This document shows positions 8,023 to 18,741 of a DNA stretch of 22,140 nucleotides, piece after piece. This DNA is from Chara braunii (lineage: Eukaryota > Streptophyta > Charophyceae > Charales > Characeae). Position numbers and translations under genes: made by a program. The notes below the pieces were generated by a model. The model saw nothing but the letters and a program-made list of their open reading frames with translations, had not been told where the DNA came from and did not search any database. The DNA lies in contig BFEA01000127.1 of NCBI GenBank assembly GCA_003427395.1, forward strand, positions 2,241,518 to 2,263,657. The letters are read 5' to 3'. How positions within the stretch are numbered: the first letter of the stretch is position 1; every line of letters starts with the position of its first letter.

Positions 8023-8084
8023 AATCGGTGGGCTGACTCCCCACAGAGTCTTGATGCGGTCCTACGGGTTGCAATCCCGCCTGC
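8023..8084 (+). other. Short stems resembling tRNA arms near the copy A end
   Basis: gtggg/cccac with a 7-nt loop (8028-8044) and cggg/cccg with loop ttgcaat (8065-8079) look like anticodon and T arms. A 7-bp gagctcc/ggagctc stem precedes them. The T loop lacks the invariant C, there is no acceptor stem and the spacing is wrong, so a functional tRNA is unlikely. Confidence 0.25.
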
Positions 8085-8626
8085 CGCCTTTCTCTCACTG
8101 GCTCTCAAATCAAGACTAGACTCAGAGTAAGAAGGGCAGAAGTAGATAGTTTTGAGTCTCTAAGATACTAGAGAGGTACACTCAAACTCGCGGGAGAGGG
8201 CCTTGTTATCTTCCAACGCCTGAGGGCCCCACAATGGCGGCCAAGTGTAACAGCCTGGTCAACTCCAAACCCACCTATCGGGCCCAGTTCCCCTGACGAA
8301 CTCCCAAGCCGCTGCGCTAACCCCTTTTGCTGCTGCTCTAAACTGCAACAGCAGCCGTCCTTGCCGTCCAACCACCCTGCCAACACCGCATGTCTGCCTC
8401 CCAGAGCGAAGCTGCAACCGTACGTCCCTCGGAACGGCCGCGGCCAAACCTTCGCAGCGGCGTGCAGTAATCCGGTCGGGGCCGTAGCAGAAACGCAGCT
8501 TCGAACAGCAAGGTACACAACCACCATTGAGGTAGGAACTCCACCGGAGCAGTCGTCGGAGCACGCCACAACGAGCCTCGGGGCCTAACAGTGCGCAGTG
8601 CCGTGAGCGTATGGTGGTTCACGCGC

Positions 8627-9060
8627 TAGTGCTGGCAGTAGTACAATAGCCCTCCAACAAGTTTAGCCCCTGCCGCCTCTGGGTCGTGGCTGGCGTGAGC
8701 GTTTGAACGCAGCAAGTCCTGAAGTTGCCTGCAACAAAACAGCAAGCTTGTCGCAGCACTGCTATCTGCGGCAGGCTCTTTGGCTGTCTCTTTGCTACTC
8801 CGCTTCAGCCGGATGATCGACGCACCGGCCAACGACCAGGCCTACTCCCTGCGGCCCGTCTGCAGTAGCGTTACTTGATACAGTCCGCAGGGCACTAGCC
8901 AGCGGCTACAAACTGCAGCCGCCGCGGTCTTGCTCCTCACTTCTCTGATCCGCAGGCAAGTTCGCATCCTCGTAGCTGGCCCCCGGCTACTCTCACCCGC
9001 CACTCATAGCAAGGCAACATACCCTGCCACTCCAAAGCCGCCCCTCCCGACTCCGAGCAG
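8627..9060. other. GC-rich stretch without a supported gene
   Basis: This begins just after copy A. Open frames here (for example minus strand 8626-8832) are short and lack motifs. The first bases after the repeat include tggcagtagtac at 8633, which could be read as a primer-binding site if copy A is an LTR, but no matching tRNA end can be named from the sequence. Confidence 0.4.
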
Positions 9061-9251
9061 GTAAGTGCTCAGCCCTCGGCGGGCTTACACTATTTCTACT
9101 AATAGAAGTGAGCAAAATTGAATGAATACTCCGCTGGGACACGGGCTGGTACATCCTTGTTTCAAGGCTCCGTCCTCACGCAGCTTGCGGCACTGATACG
9201 ACTAAACTTACTAATTCTGTTCTAAATTTAACCCCTCCTTCTAACTCGTAG
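9061..9251 (+). other. Predicted intron just upstream of ATG 9257
   Basis: A perfect CAG|GTAAGT donor lies at 9060/9061. The 3' end is ttCTAACtcgTAG, with a branch-like CTAAC close to the acceptor AG at 9250-9251. The next codon of interest is ATG 9257 in a good context (gccatcATGG). This is the strongest intron-like signal in the window and fits a 5' leader intron. Confidence 0.4.
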
Positions 9252-9256
9252 CCATC

Positions 9257-10163
9257 ATGGACCCCGACTTACCACTCAGGTTCACTCCATTCCGCCAACA
9301 ACCGAGTGAGCTAGACGAAGTCTTGTCCCGCCAGCGCCTGTTGGCTCAGCATCTTCGTGCAGGCATTTTCTTTACTAACTCCATTCCTACTAACATTCTA
9401 CTACTACTGACTATGAAATCGGGGTCGCAAAGGACGAAAACTCCCTATTCGAGCCCTCCCTCGCACGGACCTAGTCAGAATCGGGAGTACTCTACCTTCT
9501 CAACTTCGCCCGATCCCTTCCTCTGTCATCTCCGTCTCATGGCGCACCTAGCGCCTGATGTTGTCCCGGTTCGCCCACCGCTTCCCTCCTTTCTTCCCGA
9601 CAGTTCTTCCATCCCCCGGTAAGTATTCTCCCTTCCTCGTTCGTTTTCGCATGCACCCAGCACGAGCCGACATCTAGGTTCAGTCGAACTTCTTTCCTCC
9701 ACTGCGGCTCTCTCCGACACCACCCCGCACCGTTTTTCCCCTCTAACCCTCAACCTACTAATCCTACTGTAAAACTGATACCTCCATCTGAGTCGCCCTA
9801 CTCGGAAACCCCTATCCTGAGTTCTTCCTCGCCCGTTTTCGTCACAAATTGGGCAATATTCGTTGTCCCCCCCCTTTTCTTCCACCATAGCCCAGCGCAT
9901 ACTTTTTCTTCTTATCTCTCTTCCTACTCTACTAACTTCAAAACTAACCGTCTCAACACATTCGCCCTCCCCAAAAACCATGACTTCGTATTTCACACCG
10001 CTCGATTCCGTCAAGAATCAGGTAAGCTAACCATCTTTCCCCTCCGCCATCCTCCTCCGTTGCTCCGCCATCACTCACTTCGTTCCCACACGAACCCGGC
10101 AGGGCCCCCGTCCAAGATCATCCGCTATTGGCACCGTAGCTGCGCTGTCTCAGCACCCGCCTG
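9257..10163 (+). CDS. Hypothetical Pro/Ser-rich protein, predicted from three exons
   Basis: Model: exon 9257-9618, intron 9619-9683, exon 9684-10021, intron 10022-10102, exon 10103-10163 (TGA 10161-10163), giving about 254 residues. Donors are CCG|GTAAGT and CAG|GTAAGC; acceptors are TTCAG and GGCAG. Both joins keep the reading frame open. The first exon starts MDPDLPLRFTPFRQQPSELD and continues VLSRQRLLAQHLRAGIFF, a plausible helical N terminus. The remainder is low-complexity, rich in Pro, Ser and Thr. Its place about 630 nt after the first 4.1 kb repeat would suit a Gag if that repeat is a 5' LTR, but no capsid or zinc-knuckle motif is visible. C-rich sequence leaves frames open by chance, so this is a weak call. 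A 162-codon minus-strand frame across the same bases is taken as its shadow. Confidence 0.25.
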
Positions 10164-11525
10164 ACAGTCGCTCAACCACGATCCGACCATCGACCCCCCT
10201 GCGCTGCGCTGCCCCGCTACCTGCCTACTCTGTCCGTGGCAACCTAGTGCGCTAGCAATCCTACCTGCGGTCGCCCGGTGCCGCCCGACTGTGCTTACGC
10301 CCGTTACCTCTCTATTACCCCCGCATGCACATGGCGCAAACTGCGTCGGGTTCTACATATCACTTTCACCCCTGGCCTCCTAACGCCTGTTCCCCTGCAT
10401 GCACCCGGCGCGGATTGAGCCCAGATTCGGCCCCCTTGTTCACCTGCTCCCTACTGCCCATTGCCTCGTACTCTGATGTCCCCGGCGCTGCCCACTGCCG
10501 TTAAGGCAGGGCTACCCGGCTGAATCGGTCTACCCGGCACCGGATGACATGGGAATGCGCGGCCTGTACTCGACTGCCCTCGGCTTACCCCGACCCTTTT
10601 GGGAGTGCGAGGGCGCGGGCCTACTTGTAAAGCCTGAAGTGCAGGCTAGGTAAGGTGGGTCCTAGTGGGCGACCACCACAACTCGGCACCTCTCGCCTTG
10701 GTGCGCCTGCTTCACACCACCTAGGGACAGCCCCTCCCCGCCCTTTCGGCCCGCATGCACATTGGCTCCCTCGGCCCGTGTCTCAGGCCGGCGGGACCAA
10801 GGCCTTTCACCCTCATCCCGAACTCGCCGGAATGTGTAGGTTGACCAGGGGAAAGCGTGCCCTCAAAGTCCTCGATCACCGTAACGGCCATTAGATCCGG
10901 CGTCCCGTCCTGGTCAACGGCACGCCGGAGTACAAAAATAAATAATAATACGTCCTTAAACAGTAAAATATCTAGAACCTCCAAACCGCCTGCGTCGTTC
11001 CGACGCCGCCACGACAAACCCAAGGGGGATAGCCCTACCGTCCGCTCGCGCCGGTTTAAGGCTCCCTCGTCGCCGCCGCTCGACCTCGATCCCTGAACCC
11101 CTCAAATGAAAGTCCGACGCCGAAACCATTGATGCTAAGCCCACATCTGGGTTTGGCTCTGGCAGGCGCCTGAATAAACGGATACTGCGCGACGCGCCGA
11201 ACTACCGAGACACCTCCAGAAGTCACATTGTTGTCGATGCCGTCCTCCGGACGTACGCACTGGTTACATGCAAGCACATCAATCCACGAAACATAATATC
11301 TTTGATCCCTGTCTAGTCAGAAGGAGAAAAATCTGGCCGGCGGTCATGCCGGCTCTTCAATCATCAACAAATAAAAGATCACGCGCACCTCAAAAATCCG
11401 CGCGCCCACGCACCCTCTATTCTAGCCAACCATCGAGACAATGTAAATCACAGACGCAGCCGCACCTAGCGCGGTATACCTAAACTTTAAACCAAACTTC
11501 ATTTTTGTCGCTTGCAAAAACCAGG
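10164..11525. other. GC-rich region, no supported gene
   Basis: Short overlapping open frames occur on both strands and none has motifs. A clean 8-bp stem tccggcgt/acgccgga (10896-10903 with 10922-10929) has an 18-nt loop. CpG is frequent. I see no promoter or RNA gene. Confidence 0.4.
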
Positions 11526-11595
11526 GCGGATACCCTTGTAAGGGTATTCGCACCGACAACTTACCGGACCATATTAAGCGACGTCCCCGTCGCTT
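11526..11595. repeat. Two adjacent strong hairpins
   Basis: gcggataccctt (11526-11537) pairs over its full 12 nt with aagggtattcgc (11540-11551), including one G-T. aagcgacg (11576-11583) pairs perfectly with cgtcgctt (11588-11595) around loop tccc. The 13-mer cttaccggaccat lies between them (11560-11572) and recurs at 14343-14355. Neither arm is followed by a T-run. Confidence 0.6.
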
Positions 11596-11713
11596 CGCCA
11601 AATCAGAAAGCTATAAATCCATCCAACTCCCAATGCTGACGAGAAAGGAACTAATCCGATTAACCGACAGACTCAGGTTCGAGGCCTCCAACAATCCATG
11701 CCCACACAACTAT

Positions 11714-11795
11714 ATGCTGCCAGGGTTTTAACCTGGGTCTCCGTTCGTCCTGACAATATGACGCTGGTGTATTACACATCGATACTACAACATAA
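11714..11795 (-). other. tRNA-derived-looking fragment (SINE-like head or pseudo-tRNA)
   Basis: On the minus strand a T-arm-like CCAGG/CCTGG stem with a 7-nt loop TTAAAAC (11720-11736) forms a B-box-like GGTTAAAACCC. It is preceded by GGAGACC and, about 50 nt upstream, by an A-box-like GTAGTATCGATG. The order recalls tRNA-Asp (TAGTAT...GTC...AGACC...T-arm). The acceptor stem is absent and the anticodon stem is broken, so this is not a working tRNA. Confidence 0.3.
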
Positions 11796-12873
11796 GTTCC
11801 CAAGGGCCACCCCAAACTGTCCTCTCCCCTTTGTCCTAGACAAACGTCGGCCTCTCGTTGAGTGTCCCGGCTAGACTCTATCTCGTAAGCAGAGTCATAC
11901 CCAGGGACGCGGGCGTTAAATGAGACCTTAGAAGGCGCTCTCGCCTCCCTCGCGAAAATCCTCACAATCAAACATATACATATACATACATAACTCTCCT
12001 CTCAGCTCTTTCTGCAGTCTAGTACATAAATGCTTGGTCTCCATCCTGACCCACCATAGTCTGGTTGATCAGGCCAGATCTACGACCTACCGCATTGTTA
12101 TCTTAACGGCAGTTCCTTCGTTGGTTATGCAACGATAGGTTTCTCTTGATAAGCATTCAATCAGGACTACCCTAAGTCTCGACTCGTATCCCCCGCCATC
12201 CCACCGGAGTAATCTCCCTGGGGCGTGCACAACCCCTCAAACTCTTACCCCGTTGGTAGACATGGGCTCGCAACCAGGTTGTGCTGGCTTGCAGTCATCC
12301 AATAGGGGTTGCGCCCTAGAGGTGCTAACCTTTACCGTTTAGCTTGGTATTCCTTAATATGACTTGGGATTAGCACAAGTGTCTGAACGATGCGTCGCAA
12401 AACAGACCACAGGCCTACTGCGGGACTACGCAGGGGTCTGTCTCACTTTAAAGGCGTTTACCAGCTTCCCACGGGACAACATAGGACGCATGTCCCTTTT
12501 TCACAATCACAAACGAGTTCACCGCCAGACTCATACACAAGGCCGTGGCCCGCTGACTTGATCAGGGACAGCATACCACACATCCCACGACTATGCACTA
12601 ACTTGCAACCTTCTCAGTTCCACCAATGATCCAGTCTGTAATTCTGGTTCCTTTCGTTAGACTTTATCAACTCAAGTTTTGCTTACCATGCCCTTAAATC
12701 TATTAAGTTAAACCACCTTTCACATGGAGAAGGTCTCTCTTCATAGGTCTCCCAGCCATCCCTCCCTTTCCAGGATGAGCTATCACACGACCCCCTTTTA
12801 AAACACCCCCCTTCCGAAGATGAGTCTCTCGACAAACAACACTACCACCTTCCTTAACCTGAAGGGGTTTCCA
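11796..12873. other. No supported gene; one long inverted repeat
   Basis: No convincing frame or RNA gene. 12222-12237 (ggcgtgcacaacccct) pairs with 12304-12315 (aggggttgcgcc) except for a 4-nt bulge, and encloses a gcaacc/ggttgc hairpin, so the 94-nt segment could fold into a branched structure. Confidence 0.4.
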
Positions 12874-12990
12874 CCACAAAACAACTTAACCTAAGAGGGC
12901 TACTTGTGGGTCTTCTCTACAACTCAACCACAAAACAACTCGACTAAGGGGCCTGCTTATGGACCCTCTTCACAACTCAACCATAGAACA
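12874..12990 (+). repeat. About 54-nt tandem repeat, 2.2 units
   Basis: ccacaaaacaact starts at 12874 and 12928, and a decayed ccatagaaca starts at 12981. The units also share a G-rich middle and a c-acaactcaa end. The period of 53-54 nt is a multiple of three or nearly so, but no frame with protein character spans it. Confidence 0.6.
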
Positions 12991-13556
12991 TCAGGCATGG
13001 TAAGTATCCGAGTCTCAAAGACTCGCAAAAAACTCACTTGGGATTCTTGCGCTTTCACAATAACAGACTGCACTCCCTCTCCTTATACTCGGCCCTGTCC
13101 TGCCGGTAGGCAAGCCGCACGAGTATACCGAAGAGTAGACAGTTCGTATCCATTCATTCTCACAAAATCCACACAATTCATGAGATGTTTCTCATACATC
13201 TCTCACATGAAGCCATCAGACATCAGGATAAAACCACACATGTGAGAGTGATTGTGATCGTCATATATAAAGGATAGTCTAAGATAAAACCTCAACTCAA
13301 TATATACACAGGGGTATAATACCCCAACACAGACGCGTGCCAAATGTTCTTGAATTACATATATACACTTGGAGTTAAGCAGTCTCAACTCAAATCCTCA
13401 CCGGTATCACATAAGAACAAATGCGGTCCCCCTGACCAAGCTATAGCTAAAACAGTTTGATCACGACGTAGCCATACCCTTCAATCCGAGGAACCCAAGT
13501 AATCCCACAACCGGTTATCGAATAGCTGAAAATTTAGGAATGAAAATTCTGAAGTG
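12991..13556. other. AT-rich spacer without a supported gene
   Basis: A 113-codon open frame overlapping 12904-13245 has no motif. A 7-bp gagatgt/acatctc stem lies near 13185. Nothing else stands out. Confidence 0.35.
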
Positions 13557-13947
13557 AGAGTTTTGGNCAGTCTNAAAATCNTGAATGGTNCTGAAGTGGT
13601 GAAAGGTCCGAAGACCNTGAAAACCACCTNTTTAGGCAGGCTGCATCCTGAAGTGGTGAAGGGTGTCNTGAAGTGGTCAAGTGAGAGTTTTGGACGGTCT
13701 GAAAATCCTGAATGGTCCTGAAGTGGTGAAAGGTCCGAAGACCATGAAAACCACCCTTCACCGCTTGAGGATGATGCCTTCCTAAACAGGTGGTTTTCAG
13801 GGTTTTCGAAGTTTTCGCCACTTCAGGACCATTCAGGATTTTCAGACCTGAATGGTCCTGAAGTGGTGAAAGGTCCTAAGACCCTGAAAACCACCTGTTT
13901 AGGCAGGCTGCATCTTGAAGTGGTGAAGGGTGTTCTGAAGTGGTGAT
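13557..13947. repeat. Direct and inverted repeat cluster (MITE-like foldback)
   Basis: A unit built on ctgaatggtcctgaagtggt, gaaaggtccgaagacc and tgaaaaccacc occurs three times in direct orientation (starting about 13557, 13682 and 13849) and once inverted (13758-13848). A 31-bp perfect inverted match links 13696-13726 with 13818-13848, and pairing continues imperfectly inward. Motif tgaagtggtgaa recurs many times. N symbols fall in the first unit. The structure suggests a foldback or MITE-type element, or a tandem repeat with one flipped unit. Confidence 0.75.
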
Positions 13948-14626
13948 GAAAAAGACAACTGTTGTTAACCTTCTCTAAGTAATCCAGAACATATCCAGAT
14001 ACCCAAAGAAAAGTAAGGCTAGGAGTCGCCCATACACCAGTCTTGCAGCTACCTCCCTAGGCTAGATGGCCTATCTCCCCCATGCTGAGGTTTCTTCCCA
14101 AGCCTCTCCTACCTCTCGCACCCATACGTCTATCTAGGCCTAGGCACGACGTAGGTCTCATACCTTCTTCTCTCAATCAATAGGCCTAATGAAACAGCTC
14201 CCTACTTCGTAACAATGTCCTTAGGGTCACTCCTTGCCCCATCTACTTGAGACATCCCAATAACATGATATGAGGCAGACCTACCATTTCCCATCTACAC
14301 AGTTATTCTATTGGGGTTCCTCCTGCCTACAACTCAAGCCACCTTACCGGACCATTATTGCGAAAATCCCTTTTCCTCCGCATATCGTATCTATTCAAAT
14401 GGGGCTTTCTTGCTTATCTCTGCAGCCTCCTCAAACTTTCAGGCCCTTCTCACCCAAACCCGTCTCCTTTACAACTCACCCCTGCAACCCATCTTGATAC
14501 ATCCTGCCGGCTAACACATAGGGGCGCAGTCCATACTATTGGTTGGCCTGCCACACTAGCCCTCATCTTCACCTATGTGCACATTGTCTACGAGAGACAC
14601 ACCCCAGCAGAATACGTGGACACTCC
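13948..14626. other. No supported gene
   Basis: Pyrimidine-rich plus strand with overlapping short open frames. One reads as a hydrophobic leader followed by HYCENP and YSNGAFLLISAASS, but has no start codon and no continuation. Confidence 0.35.
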
Positions 14627-15301
14627 CTATTGGCCAGCTGCGGCACGAATCTCTTCCCAGTCTACAACTCCTTCATTTGGCTCGTGCAAACTTGCATAAG
14701 CATCGACGACAGTGGCCAGGTTCCTAAGTTCCTGGCTATGGGGCAAGAACCTTCAGTCCAGGTACAACCCATTTATCAACTCGCATGTGTACCTTGGATA
14801 TCCCCATTCTCGCACCCTCACGACAGCCTCTGCAGCGGCTTCCACCCTCGCATGTCCCCCAAAATATGCCTCTATCAAGAACTCTGGGAGGACAACTCGC
14901 AATGGGGCTGAGGGGAGTGCAAACTCCTCGGCGTGCTTGACCTCTACATGGGCCTCCACCTGCTCCTCTCCTTCCTGGACCCGGTCATTCGTCCACTTTG
15001 CTGCAGCTCCCTCAGCTACCGTCAAAGGTTTCGCAAACAGGCTCCTATGCCCAAGTGCCAACTCAATCCCATGTAAGGCCCAAAACGAAAAAGACGCATA
15101 CAAAGTCACTCTTACGATCGCGCGGTCCTGATCATAATCAAAACCGGACTCGATCCAGACAAAAATACCCTTGCTTATCGATGCGCCACACCAGGAGGAG
15201 ATATACTCTCTCTCCTTGACTCGCCTCGACAAGGAAATCTGAAGCCCATCTTCCCCATTGACAGGCAGCGTCACACTGGGATCTTCCTTCGCATAAAGCA
15301 T
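14627..15301 (-). pseudogene. Hypothetical protein, one frameshift
   Basis: An uninterrupted 182-codon frame runs from ATG 15301 to TGA 14753, and remains open upstream of the ATG to about 15337. It opens MLYAKEDPSVTLPVNGEDG and then LQISLSRRVKEREYISSWCG, which has normal protein character. The C-terminal part includes LIEAYFGGHARVEAAAEAVV. After a one-base shift near 14750 the sequence continues sensibly (LRNLATVVDAYASLHEPNEG and VVDWEEIRAAAGQ) to TAG 14627. This suggests one decayed gene of about 225 codons. No family is recognised; a retroelement Gag or an unknown cellular protein are both possible. The opposite strand is pyrimidine-rich, which favours chance openness. Confidence 0.3.
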
Positions 15302-17654
15302 CCTGAGTTGCCTTTGCTCCAGTCTGGGTTCTGCCCATCACAGAAAAAAGTCCAGCATGCACCTTCCGTTATCACATTGGTAATCATACTCTACCATCCT
15401 ATCTCTACAATCATTCATTTCCAGCGTTCGCGACCACCCCACCTAGGAAAAATTTTACCAGTAATATACCATGGTAATAACACTTTCACGACCACCCATT
15501 TCCTAATAGTGGTTACTCATATGGTATATAACTTAAGTAACGGATGCCAATAATATCCTGCTAAGGTTATCCTGATACTCATCACGTATACACGTAAGGG
15601 AGTCTATTCAAAATAAACAATTCTACCAAAGAGAGCCTTTTGCACAAATATCCATCCGAAATAAAACACTAAATACCCATCGATAAAACCCTCAAGTCAT
15701 AACTCAGACATTAATTAAACATCACTTTTACCATCCATGAGCAACACAATATACGCGTCATATAAGCAGGTACTCCAACCATGAATTCGCAATGCAGTAC
15801 AACCCACAATAAATAAAATATTTTCCTAGCTATGATCACAACATAATAAGTAAAACTTATTTGCAGGGGTTGTAGCTGAAGAGCACGATATGCTTTGAAC
15901 ATAATCACCTAAAGTCAACTCAACTGCCAGCTATATAACAAGATAATTCTCAAAACATATCTTAGTTTATACAGGACAAAATAAGTCTAGCAATAAATAA
16001 TTAAAATTATACAATTGTTACCCCTTCCATTCTTAAGCGAAGCACATATCACGGAGGAGCGGTATAACCCTCATAAGATAACATCTTGACTCCTGAGCCC
16101 TGCTCTAAAGATCAAGGCTCACCGTAACCCTCTCTGATTTCAGCGCTCGCACCTCACTGAGCCTAATCATGGTCAGGTGACCAGCCCCATTTATACCTGT
16201 CAGGACAACGGATAGCGAGTCCGTGCCCTTACAAATACGATGGCCCTGCTTAATGCGAGACGAACCCAGATCGCTACTCCCGGACCTCTCTCACTAAGCA
16301 GTAGCTGTTCCACCTGACCATCACAGCCTCGGCGAGGTAGCAAGCCCTTTCCTCCTCTCTCAACAAATAATGTAGTTACTCTCCCATTACAGGAAAAACA
16401 ACAACTCCCTACTAATGGACCAGGAACATAATTCCGGCATGGGTCTCACTATCAGTTTCGAGACTAATAACCGCTTCCTTAAACCTCATAGAGGGAGTAA
16501 CAACTCAAGAATGCACTTCCACTGAGGACAATTTATACACGCCGACTAACTCCTTCTCGGAAGAACCACCTTCCACAAAAGCAAGTCACCCCATTCACCC
16601 CTGGTACCAAGCCAGACGTAGGTTCCATGCAGAACCTATGTCCTCGTGAAAGACAATCCATACATGCGCCATCAGTCAGGCATCAAACAGAACACAATGA
16701 AAGTGCATATATAGAGACAACCAAACAAACAATCATGAATGTCATATATACATATATCACATATAATTAACACATAGGCCTCTCTTCAGACTAGCCAAAC
16801 CGTTATCCTAGTGACCATTACTTGTCGAGATCTATCGATAGTTAGCTAGACAGTTCGCGAGCGACTCAAATCATCACCAACTCACACTATCGACGAGTCT
16901 AAGCATCGTACTGGCCGTAGTACCTATCCCATCACATCCCAATCTGGGCTCAAGGAAATATCCTTGCGATTAAACTCCTTACTTCGCACCTTACCAATCA
17001 TCCCCTCACCCATGCTGCTCTCGTATCAACAACTTCCTCTAACGCAGGGGTCATATGACTAGGGGAGACGCTCCATCTTAACTAGATTATCTTTCACGGC
17101 AGGATATGCACAACAGTCGCGTAATAAGTCGACTAGCCTTGAATTCCAATAATAGGCATACTTAGCAATGCCAGTACCACCTTGCTCATTCCTAGCCGAA
17201 TCGAGCCTACAAGGCATTACCCAAACCCACCAATCACTAAAGTCACAGAGCCTTTCAACTCCAGTTGATCGCATACTAGGCAATGCTCACGACGCATAGT
17301 TAAGGCGCTTATCGATCTCAAGCAACCCTTACTGCATCACTCAAACCCCACTCGCAGAACTAACCCCCACTTCATGCTCTATCCAATACCCTATACGACC
17401 AACCACTTTCTCCTACCCTAGTCAATAGAGCAGAAGTGGTTATTCTCCTCGGATTATCAACCTGCCTCGAATCAAGGCTCGATTTCTAGGGACCTCTCAG
17501 TCTTCACGGTACTTCCAACGATAGCCAAAATATTAGCCAATCGCTCGTACAAGTCTATCAATACTTCTCACTTGCCTATTTCTCACTTCCATACCTGAAT
17601 GTCGTTCCACCAGGGACAACGGTAGGCAGCCGTTATCCCCGGCAACGGCACCAC
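15302..17654. other. Long stretch without a supported gene
   Basis: No reading frame with recognisable motifs. The longest candidate (minus strand 17059-17283, 74 codons) has ordinary protein-like composition but no homology I can name. AT-rich tracts with atata repeats lie near 16705-16770. Just before copy B the bases are not purine-rich, so no polypurine tract supports an LTR here. Confidence 0.4.
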
Positions 17655-18336
17655 CTGTCGCGCGCTTCGGTCCGGCACCGCACATGGTAGCGCGGGACCC
17701 TCTCGGCCACGTCACACAGGAGTTGGACCAACCTCGCCACGAACACACAAATTGAGCTTTCTTAGGCCGCTCCGGCCGAGTGCGCCAGCCATACTTCTCG
17801 CGAGCCCCTACGACAGGATAGGGCCTACGCGAGGCACAACTTACCTCCACCTTACGGGAGTTGTCACCTCCCTTTGGTGGGCGTATCCCCGCCGAGCTAC
17901 CCGTCCACAATACGAAAGCTGATCAGTTGCAATCGCAGAGGTGGACCAGCCGAGGGCGTTTCTCGTTCGTTGTAGCATAGGGGGTACGCGCAGTAATACG
18001 CCTATCGGACCCGCACGCGAACCGACATCTTGGGGGGCTGAAGTCCCAAGCGCGGCCCGACGTGGGTCGACTAGGACGCATCCCACACACCATGCGCACA
18101 CCACTTTACGAACACAAAAATAAAATGCACACACACGCACACGAAACGACACAACACAAACAATGCGACAACGCTCCTAGCCCCTTGGTAACCATCCCAT
18201 TTCTTTCCGACGCGGGAATCGGATAGGCGTCGCGCGCGAGACTTAGTATAAAACCGCGAGGACGCAGGGAACTCATATCGATGCGAACATATGCAAACAT
18301 TCGCGATGATGGCATATCGTGTAGTACCCATACTCG

Positions 18337-18475
18337 CACGACCCTCGTTAATCTCGAGGGTCGCGTTCGACACTCAAGTATCGGCTGACACGTGCCTTGA
18401 GGGTTAATCTCTCGACGCTTGACAACCGTGATGCACGGTTGAAGACCACACACCCTCTTCTGCACTCTGTGCAGA
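18337..18475 (+). ncRNA. Cluster of stem-loops, copy B
   Basis: Equivalent of the copy A cluster. Stem 1 (18337-18347/18355-18365) has one A-C mismatch, and stem 2 loses a pair (gtatcg). Stem 3 is caaccgt/acggttg (18423-18429/18435-18441), compensatory to copy A. Stem 4 is tctgcac/gtgcaga (18459-18465/18469-18475) with a 3-nt loop. Confidence 0.4.
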
Positions 18476-18672
18476 GCGGGTGGTACACAGGTCCATACCT
18501 TTGGCGACAATCGTTTCTTGCGGTCCTGGGGGTAAGTCCTACTCCGGGCCTGGGCAAAAGTCAAGGAGTTTAACTTTGACGGCTGCCATGGACTACAACG
18601 TCCAACTATAAAAAAATACTAAAAAGCAAGGGTAAAAAGGGAATCCCCCTTTTCTCTCAAGACACAATCTGG

Positions 18673-18741
18673 TTAACCCTTATGCTTGATTACAGTAGGC
18701 CTCCCTAATACTCAGGACACTTATAAGTATATAAGGGTTAA
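18673..18741. repeat. 11-bp inverted repeat TTAACCCTTAT/ATAAGGGTTAA, copy B
   Basis: Arms at 18673-18683 and 18731-18741 are unchanged from copy A, although nearby bases differ. Confidence 0.7.

Larger units (their letters stand above)
4524..8626 (+). repeat. 4.1 kb direct repeat, copy A (possible long LTR)
   Basis: This block recurs at 17655-21742 in the same orientation, with clean edges. Both copies begin ctgtcgcgcgcttcgg and end gtatggtggttcacgcgc, and flanking bases differ. The outer parts differ by several percent, largely by transitions and often at CpG (for example ccgcgtcacgc in A, ccacgtcacac in B). The middle is identical. Within the edges the copies can be read as TGTCGC...GGTTCA, i.e. 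TG...CA, which would suit LTRs of a giant element. No target-site duplication, convincing primer-binding site or polypurine tract was seen at the junctions. It contains no supported protein gene. Several 60-140 codon open frames in the GC-rich ends are overlapping shadows without motifs. Confidence 0.9.

Noticed and set aside
8023-8084. Possible tRNA with a GAC anticodon near the end of copy A
   Set aside because: No acceptor stem, a 4-bp T stem with a non-canonical loop and wrong arm spacing; kept only as a weak structural note.
8168-8622. Overlapping minus-strand frames of 94-133 codons in the GC-rich end of the repeat
   Set aside because: Several frames are open over the same bases and none has a motif; a shift between copies breaks the 133-codon version.
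12058-12080. ctggttgatca resembling the 5' end of 18S rRNA
   Set aside because: The match stops after about ten bases and no downstream SSU rRNA sequence follows.
14276-14511. Plus-strand frame resembling a secreted Gnk2/cysteine-rich-repeat N terminus (HYCENP, YSNGAFLLISAASS)
   Set aside because: No start codon, no continuation with the further cysteines of that family, and a stop after about 78 codons.
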